Source of the DNA: Antedon mediterranea
Taxonomy: Eukaryota > Echinodermata > Crinoidea > Comatulida > Antedonidae
Reading direction: 5' to 3'
Assembly (NCBI RefSeq): GCF_964355755.1
Contig: NC_092680.1
Coordinates: 14,609,001 to 14,673,000, forward strand
DNA length: 64,000 bases
The notes under the pieces were generated by a model, which was given only the letters and a program-made list of their open reading frames with translations, had not been told where the DNA came from and made no database searches. The position numbers and the translations under genes were made by a program. Position 1 is the first letter of the stretch, and each line of letters starts with the position of its first letter. Shown here in pieces: positions 23,638 to 35,010 of this stretch.

Positions 23638-26600
23638 ATGTTTGAAGTGTTTATAATGCTTAATGGTAGAGATAAAATATTGTTAACTGTAGACGAAAAA
23701 TGGACTGTCTTAGAATTAAAGAAGGCAATCGTTGCTAAACTTGGAAGTGGGCCTGCTGAGGCTAGGCCTACCCAAACCCCAAAAATTGACTCTGTAGGAC
23801 CCCTGAATGAAGTGAGCCACGAGACATTCCACCTAGGCCTAGGCCTAGACTTGAATAAACACAATTCTATCAAAGTTATTTTTGCAGGAGTGGAATTACT
23901 AAATTCTTTGAATATTAAGGTATAATTTGATAGGATGATCGTATTTATCTTGATTTTAATAAAATAATACTGTCATTAAGCCGTGCCAGGGCCTGGGTAG
24001 AAACTAGTAATAATAATATTAATAAATAACTATTGCACTCTTAATGACGTCATCGTTTATATGCGTGTGTACGTACTGCAATTCCGTTTTGCATGCTCTT
24101 GGACATTCAAGAGATTAAGTTGTTCATTAACTGCAGGCAAATAACTATTCACAATATTGCCGACATCATCATGTTACAATATGAATAATAACCACAGTAC
24201 CAACTTTCAGTGAGAAAGGATTGAGAATAATTAATGTATTTATTTATTGTATATTTTGCCATAGAAATGGCAATTATATTTGAAAAATTGAATGTAGTAA
24301 TTTTATTCAAGTGTTTTAATGCAATGTACAATATTATAACAAAGTTTTTAGTCGCGTGGAAGCGACTGTATAGTTCACTATGTCGGTCGGTCGGTCGGTC
24401 GGTCTGTCCGGTATCACTATGCGTTTTATCGCTTTCTGACCTTATCTTGATATCAGTTTCTAGCTAAGTCAATTTTTCACTGTATATTCCTTATGGCCAG
24501 GAACTGATGTGGTTATGTTTTCACGGTGCGCAATAAAAAATTACGCGGTCTACGCACGATTTAACGAAATCACGTTTGTAATCATATCTTCACAACTATG
24601 AATCACAATTAAATAAAATTTGGTACTCATAAATTTCAGGGCATAATTCATCATATGGCAATACAATTACGTGCGTAGCGCATGCGTACGCGCGCTTAAA
24701 ATTTTAAAAATTTATTTTTTCGATGAAATAAGAGTACGTTTCAGGCAATTATAAGCGTTTACAAAATTGCCATGAGTGCGCAGATTTTTGCGCGCGCACT
24801 GCGCGTTAAATGTTGTTGCGCACTATTTTTGCCCGATTTCTGTTTTCTTGACTTACTTTTCAACTCGAAATTACGTTATACGAGCACGTCAAAAGTGACA
24901 GGCTACGCACGTGTAAATTAAAAAAATATAACTGTTTTTAAACATTTCAACATTTTTAAACATGTTCAGTAATTTCGGTCAGTTGGTAGGTTGGTCGGTC
25001 GGTCGGTAAACACTAAGCATGTGACTGCAGCCATCTATATGGCCTTGTTAAATACAAGTTATGTTGGATATACAGGCCGACACCTCTACCAACGCATTGT
25101 TGAACACAGTAGATGCTTAATAGGACAGCATTTAAAGGATCATAATGTGATTGTTAATCCAAGTAAAATTAATTCATGTTTTAGTATACTTAGGAAATGC
25201 AAAAACAAATTTGACTGTCTTATCTATGAAATGTTATATATCAGACAATTAAAACCTAGTCTGAATAAACAAAGTGACTCTTTTCTTTTTGACAGGATGC
25301 AAGACAATAGGTCTTTTCTTATTTAAACTTTGACCCTTGGCTTGTGTTATTTAATTAGTTGTTATTTTAAATTTCATTCATTGGACTTGATAATGACCCC
25401 ATGATGGAGTTGTAACGTCGTTCTTTTTTAAGCGTTATTTTTATATTATACAATAAACGTACCCTCATTTTTAAATACAGTATCGGAAATTTTAAAGTTT
25501 AAACATTGACAGACAACCACTGGTATGTCTATATGCCTTATATTCCAGGCACACTAATGTGCATATTTCCTATTATATTTTTAACCATGGTTGTGGTAGG
25601 CTTCAGATTTAAGTAAAGTTACAGTGCATTTTTCATAAAAATTGATTCGTTCCATTTGCATAGGACTGTGAAATCCCTGATGGAAGTATGATTCACATAG
25701 TTGTTGATGTGAAAACAGATGAAGCACAAAGGGATGACCACAATAGACCAGCCTACTCATCACTTTTATCTAGGCTTTCAGATTTAGAAGCAGCGACATC
25801 ATTTAATGAGGGTACTGTATTGTTGCTTCTGAATGCTTGTAATACTATCAATACCATCTTTAAAGGATCTTTCACACATGTTCTTGCACGGTTCCAGTCC
25901 ATGTCAATGTTTTGTTTTCATGCGTCTATGCACATATCGATTGGAACACATCCGTGGAAACAAAACATCGATGTTCGATTTGAATTGCCGATGACACAGG
26001 AACCGTGTCTGAACATGTGACCAAGTCTCCTTGGCAGTAGAATTTTTAAAGATGTACTATGATGTAGTAACTGATTTTTGCATCAATCAATTACGGTAAT
26101 TGTACTACAGTAAGTTAGTATTTTACAGTATAAATGTGTTATTATTGCAGTACCTACTACTTACCTGAGCTTGAATGTAACCCTAGCCATTAGCCCAAGC
26201 TCAATGGTCATCCTTGGTAGGCTGGTGGTTTTTAATCTTGCCCAAGAGCAAAGGTTTTTACAGCATAAGATTCTCAAATGTACAATTTCATCATATTCTG
26301 GTTAACTTTCACCCGAAAAAAGTGCTTTGAGCAACTGATGTCAAAGTATAAACACAGTTGAATTGCTGTGAGCATTTTCTACTTTTTCCAAAACTGAATC
26401 GTGTCATGTATGCGGTTTGAGAAACCATGACTAGTAGTCACTTGTTCACTATTGATAAGTACACACAGGTTCCTATTTAACTCCAAATTGTGCCTTGCGC
26501 ATGGTATCCATGACTAGTTCAATCAGTTCTATTGTCGACATAAGCAATTGCACACTAGTTCGGTTAAGTTGCTTGAAAAGTCTTGCACAACTAAATTCAC

Positions 26601-29600
26601 TTGAGTTGAGATGCTTTCAGTTTTTCAGGTACATAAGCCCAACATTTTGGCATTCCTGGGCCACATTAAACTGAATAACATGTTTTTCATTTGATTTAAA
26701 TCTTTCAGATTTGAGGAAGAAACCATGCTTTTATGTATTTTGTAAAGAACCATGCAGCAGAGTCACGCAGGGAAAGCTTAGAGTTTGTTGTCAGAAATGT
26801 AAACAAGGAGCATTTACAGTTTTACAGGTGCTGTAATTCTTTTATTCAATAAACTTGCTTTTTTTGTTTTTAAATTTTATCGTATATCTTGTGGTTCTTG
26901 GGACTATACCTGAGGAAAACCTGGTTCATGGAAAATATAATAATGCATTTCTTGTAAAAACTCATCGCTGGATAGAGAGACTGGAACTACACCCAGGGAT
27001 ACTGTATGCCTGTTTGTGAAATCAGATATAAAGTGGGATTAGACCCAAAGTGGGATTATACCTGAGGATATATGGTATTTAGGCAAATTGCTAAAGATAA
27101 CTATATAAACAAATTCACATTTATGTTTTTTTATATTATATTGTTTGAAACCACAATAAACTAAAACGGCATTCCAAGAGTGAATAAATAAAAAAAAACA
27201 TAAAGTACATAAGATACTTTGTGTACAAAGTATCAATGTCTTAAAAGTATTTGGGAGTGATTCTTAGGAAATTGTGGCCATTTGGCTTTAATGACCTGTA
27301 GGAGTAATATTAAAAGCTACTAAAAAGAAGGCCTGTTCTGTGCCTGATTTGTTTATATATAAATATAGATAAATTCATATCACCTGGATAGAGTGCTCAA
27401 TACATGGTGGTAGAGCCCAATAATATAAATAAAACAAAACGAGATGAACAAAGAAAGATGACTTCATATTTATTCACTACAAGCTCGTTTCGTATGGCCA
27501 GCAAAGCTGGTCACATTGTTCAGATAAATTACAAAACATGGTCTTGTATTAATTCAATTCAACTTTTTTAAACTGCAGAGGGCCAGATCAACACATGGTT
27601 GTTCATCCCTGTGGCCTTGCACACATACAATGGTTGTTCATCCCTTGGGTCTTGCACACATACAATGGTTGTTCATCCCAGGGGCCTTGCACACATACAA
27701 TGGTTGTTCATCCCAGGGGCCTTGCACACATACAATAGTTGTTCATCCCAGGGGCCTTGCACACATACAATGGTTGTTCATCCCTGGGGCCTTGCACACA
27801 TACAATGGTTGTTCATCCCAGGGGCCTTGCACACATACAATGGTTGTTCATCCCAGGGGCCTTGCACACATACAATGGTTGTTCATCCCTGGGGCCTTGC
27901 ACACATACAATGGTTGTTCATCCCAGGGGCCTTGCACACATACAATGGTTGTTCATCCCAGGGGCCTTGCACACATACAATGGTTGTTCATCCCAGGGGC
28001 CTTGCACACATACAATGTTTGTTCATCCCAGGGGCCTTGCACACACACAATGGTTGTTCATCCCTGGGGCCTTGCACACATACAATGGTTGTTCATCCCA
28101 GGGGCCTTGCACACATACAATAGTTGTTCATCCCAGGGGCCTTGCACACATACAATGGTTGTTCATCCCAGGGGCCTTGCACACATACAATGGTTGTTCA
28201 TCCCAGGGGCCTTGCACACATACAATGGTTGTTCATCCCAGGGGCCTTGCACACATACAATGGTTGTTCATCCCAGGGGCCTTGCACACATACAATGGTT
28301 GTTCATCCCAGGGGCCTTGCACACATACAATTTAACAATGTTTTAACAATAATGTACAAAATATAAACATATATTTTCAACTTCACTACTTGAAGACCTT
28401 TTTGTCAAAACACAATATATTGACGTATGTTCCGTTTACACTCCTAGCTGATGCAAGATATGTTGATTGTGGCCTCTCTATATTAATATATTTAAAAAAA
28501 ATTATGGCGCCCTTTATTGTTTTTGTGGTGCTTTTTAAAGTTTACCCAATATTCAAGTTTTCCAAGTTGGGTCCTCTGTCTACCTTTCACCTAATCTAGG
28601 TCTTTCTTGATTTTAGGACGTCACATGTTGGGAAGATGTTCTAACCCCAGGAAAGATTCAAGGATGTTGTCAATTAGATGGTTGTAATGGAGATAAATCA
28701 GTGAGTTTAAAATTGCTTAACTTTGCAATATTCCCATTTTCAGTTTTTTCTACCCTATAGTTTTGTAAAACTAAGTTGCTTAATAAATTATTGAATACAA
28801 ATTATTAAACAACATTACAACAACATTTTTTGATTAGTAACTTTATATTGAACATATTCAAACTACAGAGGTGACATTAAATTTAACAAATTAACATACA
28901 CCAATTAGCATCTCAAGTAGTTGTAAAGTTGTTACTGAACTTGTTTTATACAGTGTACTGTATATTATTATTACTATTTATAGGAATTCTATTTCAAGTG
29001 TGCAAACCATCAAGGCAGTGAAGGGGGTCGCGTTCCAGCTCTACACTTAGTGAAAACAAACACAAGAGAAATACCATGCCTTACCTGTGATCATGTGTAG
29101 TACGTATAATGGATTCAGTATCATTAGTCATATCAATGGTATACAAGTAATAAATGTTCATTGAATTGTGAAAATATTTCAGGAGTTGAAAAATTGACTG
29201 CTCTATTTTTAACAAGGCGGGGCTAAGTTGAAAAATTTGGGAAAAAAGTGGAAACATTGCAATCAATTTTTCATTGATATAAGTATATAATTATCTGATG
29301 TGATTATACACCTACTCTGTAAAGCCCACCCCTCTGTTATAAGCCCATCCATCTGCTTAATATCCCTCTACTCTGTTAGCCCTCTTCGTCTTTTTATTGT
29401 ATTTATCTTATTTATATTCTCCTGTGCTCTGAGTTTATCACCTGAATAGCGGCTATCCTTCTCTGCTTACCTCTAGCTTAACTTTCTTAAAAGCTCAGCC
29501 TTCTCTTATAAGCTCGCCGCACTATTAAAGCCTATCCCTCTGTTATAAACCCACCCCTCTGCTCTTTGACCCATTTTTTTGTAACTTACCTGCAAAATAA

Positions 29601-32600
29601 AATATAACTACCAAACAATTTAGTGGCTTTGTAAAAATATAAGCAAAAATATAAGCAAATATTATTCAAATATTCTTTATTCATCCTCAATCATGAAAAT
29701 ATACAACAACAATATATGAGAACATAAAAAAGATGAAAAGGAAACACATAAAAACTCAAAAGAGCTTGATTAGTTGTGTCCCCCTATGTCCCTAACTAGC
29801 CTAAAAAACTAAAACATAAATAATAAAAAAAGCTAAATCCTGCAACAAGTATTATTTTTAAAATTATTTGTAAAATGATAATAAATGTTCTTTAAACAAT
29901 GATTTAAATATATATATTGATTTGGTACTTTGTAGTTCGTAATTCAAGTCATTCCACAATTTGGGTCCCACACATGACACAGTAAAACTAGTAGAAGTAC
30001 GATTACGTTTTCTGAGTCTATCTATTTAGAACTTCATTTAAAACTTTCCATGTTTGCTTTGAATCGTGTCGAGCTGCATCCAGTTTTTTGGAATAATATT
30101 GTTTTTTCCGAATTCTAATTAAATGAGTTAATTTATTTTTGTACTTTTTATATATATTTTTAATAATTGTGTTGGGTTTTTAAGGTATTTTTTATAAAGT
30201 TTTATTTTTCTTTTTTATTGAAATCAAAATTCCTGTTGTGATCCATGGTTTTTTCTTTGTATTACCATTTGGCTTATTACTTTTTGTAGGTATGTTATTA
30301 TCTATGAGATTGGATAGTTTTTTAATAAATAGGTTATATGATGTATTGGTATCTGTGCATAAATATAGTTCACCCCAATCCTCATTAGAAATAGCAATAA
30401 GCAAGTTATTTAATGTTGTATCATTAATTATTTTTTGTTTTGTAATTGGAGCTTGTGTGTTAGTATTTAATGACAAGTGTGTTGTCATGAAAATGGGTAG
30501 ATGATCGGTAATGTCAGTGACTATATTAAATGCCAACCAAGTTGGTTTGTGTTTCGTAAACAAATTTAGTACAATATATACTTTCAATTCACTATCGAAC
30601 GATTGATTGACTATAAATATCATTTTCATATTATTGTAGTGACCCTGTACTGGTGTTTTCTTGTGAATCAAGTCACGTGATCTGCTTAGAATGCTTTAAA
30701 CTATACTGCCATACAAAATTGAATGAACGTCAATTTATCCAACACAATGAAATAGGCTACTCACTTCCTTGTCCAGGTAAGCAATAGGTAAAAACTACTG
30801 ACCTCACTTGGTGTAAGACATACAGATACAGTCAGATACAAGGCATGGAAAAACATTGTTCTGGTGAAGTATGTACAGTAATCTAAGCTCATCATCTACC
30901 TCTGTAAGGGCTTTTTTGGGGCTTCTGTTAATACTTGATAGTAGTGGAAAAATGTCCTCTAAAACCCCACTTAAATGCCTTAGTTTGCTTTGAAATATCT
31001 TATTCTGTTTTACATATCAAGTCCAACTGCAATTTAAAAATAGTGATAATAAATAGCGGACTATTCAAAAACTTTAACTTGAGTTTTCAAAGCAGTCTTA
31101 AAATAAGCAATTGAAGTTGTCTGACTGATAGAGATTCATAAACCGTTTCAAATAAAGAAAAAGCCTAAGAAAAAAAAAAAATCCAAAATAAGTAGGGACC
31201 GTTTAAAACTAGATCACAAAGACCTCTTAGGAGTATGTGGAAAACATTGTGAAATAAAAGCCGGTGAGAGATTTGAAGATAAATAGCCACATTTTAAAAT
31301 TGATTCTCTGCAACAGCCAATGAATGTTTAGAATGTGTAATGTTTATCTGTGTACAATATACCCTGATAAACAAGGGCTACTTTATTTTATATATCTATG
31401 TCTGTGTGCGATGCAGTGTGCCTGATCGTTTGTTTGAATCCGATGCTTGTAGCAATGCTTAAATCCTTAGGCAAGACACTTCACATTTGCCTCTCTCCAC
31501 CCCCAGGTGTACAAATGGGGGTACCTGATTAGGTCTGCTGATTACTAGTTGCATTGTGGGAATATGTTTCCATTTGATCACAAAATTGACCGGGGTAATA
31601 TGTTCAGCGCTTAGGTTTCACAACATATAAATTCAGGATATTATTATTGTTAATAGTTATCTTCTTTTCTCAGTTGGCTGTGAAAATTCTCTGATAGAAG
31701 AAACACACCACTTTAGGGTTCTTGGACACGATGAGGTAAATTTCTCCTTCTTTTCAGAGGAACGTTTCTTATTACCACTTGTATTATGCATACAGTATAT
31801 CCTTGCCTTGTACTCTATTCAAGAGTAAACATCTCTTCATTTTAAAACCACCTTACGATTGACAAAAGGGTGCGCTAGGTGTGAGATATTCTATTTTAAC
31901 CTACCCAAAAAAGATAGGGTCATTTATATGATTGAACATATTACGATGTATAATTTCAAAGCATGTGTAAATTTCAGATTTGCAAATTTTATGTGGTACA
32001 ATGAAATGTCTGAGACGTAATTTTAAGGCGTCGTCCTGCTCTTCATTGAGATGAAAATACGAAAGATAAATTAAAACATCTTCAATAGAAAAGGAAGTAC
32101 CTTATTTCTAGTGAGATTACACATCTTCTTTGAGTGCATCAAAACCACCTTGTCTGTGCTATGAGAATAGTTTCTTGAAACATGTCACATTTTAAGGGAG
32201 TTTGCCTATTTATCAAATGCCTCACTATAGTTATTTTAACTCCAAAAGTTTGGTAGTATCATACACGATTTATCTAACTTAAAATTGAGCAATACAATCT
32301 AATTTTTGATGATAGATAAAATGTAAAACATACATTTAATTGGAAATATGGAAAAATATAAGCCACCTGGTTGCAATAAATTTCATCCCACCTGACCTAA
32401 TATTTTATATTGTCCCACAGTACAATAAATACCAGTCATTTGCCACCGAAGAGTGTGTACTGCAAAATGGAGGTGTATTGTGCCCCGCTCCAGGGTGCGG
32501 CTCTGCAATATTTGTAGATGAAGATATTCGAAGACTTAAATGTATACAGCATGGTGATATTGGATGTGGCGTAAGTCAAATATACACCTGATAATAATGG

Positions 32601-35010
32601 AAGTTATTTTATAAAAATCTTTTTCATAAACCAAACTTTATACATAAATAGACATACTTCTTTAAAATAGTTATAGTTATTGTAGTAAAGGCATGAGTGG
32701 CACACCATACTTGTTTACTGATAGACTACAGAGCTGTTCACACTTTATGTACGAAATAACCTTTCTATGCTATGATAAAGTATGTCATTTATATACTCAT
32801 GATATTTGTACAAATTTGTTTTCAGTTTGTTTTCTGCCGTTCTTGCAGACTATCATACCATGATGGTGTTTGCACAAACAATGAAAATATACCATCACAA
32901 GTAGATGGCTACCTGGTTGACTTGGCCAGAGCCGAAAGAGCGAGGTGGGACAATGCGTCCAGAACAACCATTCATGCTACTACTAAACCATGTCCTAATT
33001 GCAAAGCACCAGTTGAAAAAAATGGTTAGTATCACAGCTCCTGGCCCCTTCCTATGCACTTTTCAATTGTATGACACAATATACGACCCCCGAGAGAGGT
33101 GAATCATGGGTGCATCATCTATATATAAATTTACGTAAGGGCAAAATTTGGTAAATTGCGTGTTACTTCTAGAATTTTCAGTCGATTGTATATAGAGCGG
33201 GTTCATATGTTCGGCATTCTGATATTAACCACCTAACATAACCCTGTTCACTAATTAGGTTGAGTTAGATAATTAGTTAATGACGATTAAAACAAATTTA
33301 GGTTCAACAATTTGCCCCAAATAGGGTGTTTTTCAATCACGGTATACACTGTCTAATGGATGGCCATCTTGAAAAATACCCGCACACAATAATTGGAGGA
33401 TGCTTCGCATTACCTATCTCATTCTACGATAATTGTTTTTAATAGCTGAAAACTGATAGATGTAGATGTATGTAGTAGTGTACAAAAAATATAATTCCTT
33501 AATTGCAAGACATTGTTGTAAGAAAATATTATGAATATGAAGATACCACCCCATCATAAAAGAATGAGAAAGGAATTTTGCAGGCCGATACCATGCAATA
33601 CAGACAATTCAAGTCTAAAGTTTAGTTTTCATTTAAAAAAAAAAATTCTCATGATGGCAATTATATTTGGATACAGATTACATCGTGTTTGTATTCATTT
33701 GCTCTGTGTTCAATTTTACAATTTCCAGTTAATAACGCAAGGACGTATGTTTTTATAGGAAGTATTTAGTTTTATTCGTATTTGTATTAAGGACATTTCT
33801 TTGCACCCATCCTCTTCCTCATCTCTCAACCCTAATGTTACATACAAAACACAAATTGGGTTTGTTTAAATTTAACTCAAACATTTGAACTCATTTTGTG
33901 ACAAGTTTGTCTTTCGAAAGTAATTCCTATAGTGCTAATTTTAGCTGACTACATAAATCATCTTGTCTATTTATTCATTCCTCTGTAAATGAATGAATGA
34001 ATAAATGTTTTATATTCCTGCGGTATGTACATTTGAAATTGACAGTTTTTTACGTTGATATTACTATGTATTTGAGAACCATCTGTGGGCACGACCTAGA
34101 TGGTACGCGAGCGTACCATTTAGTTTACAAAGTAATCCTAAGGATAGAGCGTGTGATGAATCTTGTTTTATAAATCGTAATTATATATAATGTTATGCGA
34201 CATTTATATATCGCTATTTCATGAAGATCAGAGCGCTGTGGACTTAGATGTTACCTTTTCAATAACATTCTTCTCTCCTAAGGGTCACATCGTGTCATCA
34301 GCAGCCAACTATGGCGCCATTACGTCTGTCCACGACAGTGTGTGTGTGTGTGAACTAGTACACCGGGGTATCCTCCTACTCGTCTCGAAAGTTGTACTAG
34401 GTTCTTTAAGTGCACACGAGCAATATGCATACTGGTTTATAGTCCTTATCCGAGAAGACCTGTTCTACCACTAGAACCATGGAGCGAGTGAGCCTCGAAC
34501 CCTTGTCGATGTTATGACTATGGATTATGGTTCCACTGTCTTAACCGCTCGGCCGCTCACTCGCTAATTATATAAATTGTTTATCAAGTTTCAACTGACT
34601 TTGTAAGCTATGGTGGATCTCGGAGAAGGGAGTCATAGAGGGAACAGGGATGTAAAGTTAAAAATTGCTCTGATCAAGCTAAAAGTTGTGTAAACTAATC
34701 CTGAGGATATAGGGGGCATATGAATCTGATAAATGATGTTTTAAACTGCATTTAAAACCGTCGTGGGGCAGGTATACTTGCTAGTATTTATAAGCTATAA
34801 GCTGTGATATTTACTGTAACTACAGTACCATTTCCTATAGACCACCATATTCATGATTATTTTTTTCTATTTCGTGTTATAGGTGGTTGTATGCATATGC
34901 AATGTCCAAGAGTTAACTGTAGATATGGATGGTGTTGGTTGTGTGGTGTAGCTTGGAACAATGACTGCATGGCGTTACACTGGTTTGGAGAAGAACCTTT
35001 CTTTTTATGA
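23638..35010 (+). CDS. PRKN: parkin, RBR-type E3 ubiquitin ligase, complete, 10 coding exons
   Basis: Exons: 23638-23919, 25664-25811, 26709-26827, 28617-28700, 28984-29096, 30640-30776, 31674-31735, 32421-32570, 32826-33024, 34883-35010, all GT-AG with matching phases; 473 residues as read (human 465). Order: UBL ([10 protein letters not shown] to DGSMIHIV), linker, RING0 (FYVFCKEPC), RING1 (HVICLECF), IBR ([11 protein letters not shown]), REP linker (ARWDNAS, keeping the inhibitory Trp) and RING2 (NGGCMHMQC). All zinc-binding Cys/His are present, as are the catalytic Cys434, its His436, the PINK1 site Ser of the UBL and the phospho-ubiquitin-binding THHFR. Parkin is a PINK1-activated ligase marking damaged mitochondria. 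Odd points: a 34-residue insert in the UBL that may be an unspliced 102-bp intron (23747-23848), Gly447 where human has Glu444, and a C-terminus five residues longer than HWFDV. No PACRG-like gene is seen next to it. Confidence 0.96.
24350..25049 (+). mobile_element. element R1, copy 3 (in parkin intron 1)
   Basis: Same start and core as copies 1 and 2. The right microsatellite module is shortened to a few GGTCGGTC units, and the end is diverged (GCATGTGACTGCAG against GCACGCGACT), but GGCCTTGTT is kept. It abuts a GIY-YIG retroelement fragment. Confidence 0.8.
25050..25480 (+). mobile_element. 3' fragment of a Penelope-like / GIY-YIG retroelement
   Basis: The frame to 25326 reads [17 protein letters not shown], then [30 protein letters not shown] and [11 protein letters not shown], as expected for a GIY-YIG endonuclease domain with its usual C-terminal tail. 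The N-terminal GIY strand is missing. After the stop, the small inverted repeat GACCCCATGATGG..GTTGTAACGTCG (about 25394-25420) resembles the hairpin at the 3' end of such elements. No reverse transcriptase remains. It lies in parkin intron 1. Confidence 0.7.
27410..27540 (-). mobile_element. probable 3' end of a Penelope-like element, minus strand
   Basis: On the minus strand the hairpin GACCAGC-TTT-GCTGGCC is followed by ATACGAAACGAGC and TGAATAAATATGAAG, the same architecture as the hairpin plus AACGTCG after the GIY-YIG fragment at 25.4 kb. No coding part remains. Confidence 0.35.
27597..28331. repeat. 35-bp minisatellite, about 21 copies, in a parkin intron
   Basis: Unit TGGTTGTTCATCCCAGGGGC plus CTTGCACACATACAA, strictly 35 bp, with few variants (CTGGGG for CAGGGG, ATAGTT for ATGGTT). 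The low divergence suggests recent expansion or homogenisation. All three forward frames stay open because 35 is not a multiple of 3 and the unit holds no stop in any frame; these are not proteins. Confidence 0.95.
29307..29575. repeat. degenerate pyrimidine-rich repeat
   Basis: Phrases like AAGCCCACCCCTCTGTTATA recur with many changes (29320, 29340, 29500-29565). It lies in the parkin intron after exon 5. No gene. Confidence 0.45.
29655..30540 (-). mobile_element. LINE remnant (CR1/L2-like), minus strand, RT deleted
   Basis: The minus-strand frame shows the end of an endonuclease (DITDHLPIF, the SDHxP-type motif, near 30500) and the following linker ending [18 protein letters not shown] at about 30195-30250. 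Then, in another frame near 29920-30000, the usual C-terminal end [19 protein letters not shown] appears, and a tail near 29655. The reverse-transcriptase core between them is gone. It lies in a parkin intron. Confidence 0.75.
31428..31650 (+). mobile_element. SINE, copy 1
   Basis: Contains CCTTAGGCAAGACACTTCAC, CCACCCCCAGGTGTACAAAT, GGTACCTGATTAGG, then CAGCGCTTAGGTTTCACAAC and ATTCAGGATATTATTATT. The same ordered phrases occur at 57660-57897. The 3' end with a short ATT tail and the conserved central phrases are typical of deuterostome SINEs. The tRNA-like head is not clear here. Confidence 0.6.
33118..33432 (+). repeat. dispersed 0.3-kb repeat, copy 1
   Basis: Matches the inverse of 48422-48705 along its length: AAATTTACGTAAGGGCAAAA, ATTAGTTAATGACGATTAAAAC, GGTATACACTGTCTAATGGA and AAAAATACCCGCACA. 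It lies in the last parkin intron. No coding content, ends not defined. Confidence 0.6.
34225..34566 (-). mobile_element. tRNA-derived SINE, minus strand
   Basis: On the minus strand a tRNA Ser/Leu-like head (34566-34488) has the A-box stretch GGCCGAGCGGTTAAGAC, a long variable arm, the B-box-like GGGTTCGAGGC and an 11-bp inverted end AGCGAGTGAGC / GCTCACTCGCT. The T-stem is incomplete and base 33 of the anticodon loop is C, so it is not a working tRNA. The body continues with TCTCGGATAAGGACTATAAA and GTGCACTTAAAGAACCTAG, phrases known from conserved central domains of metazoan SINEs. It lies in the last parkin intron. Confidence 0.7.

Noticed and set aside
27599-28366. Long repetitive open frames (up to 238 codons)
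   Set aside because: They are the 35-bp minisatellite read in three frames; the same peptide phrases appear in all of them and there are no gene signals.
30238-30504. Plus-strand frame with hydrophobic stretches
   Set aside because: It is the antisense of the LINE linker region on the minus strand.
34488-34566. A working tRNA gene on the minus strand
   Set aside because: The T-stem is incomplete, base 33 is C, and a SINE body follows directly; it is the head of a tRNA-derived SINE.
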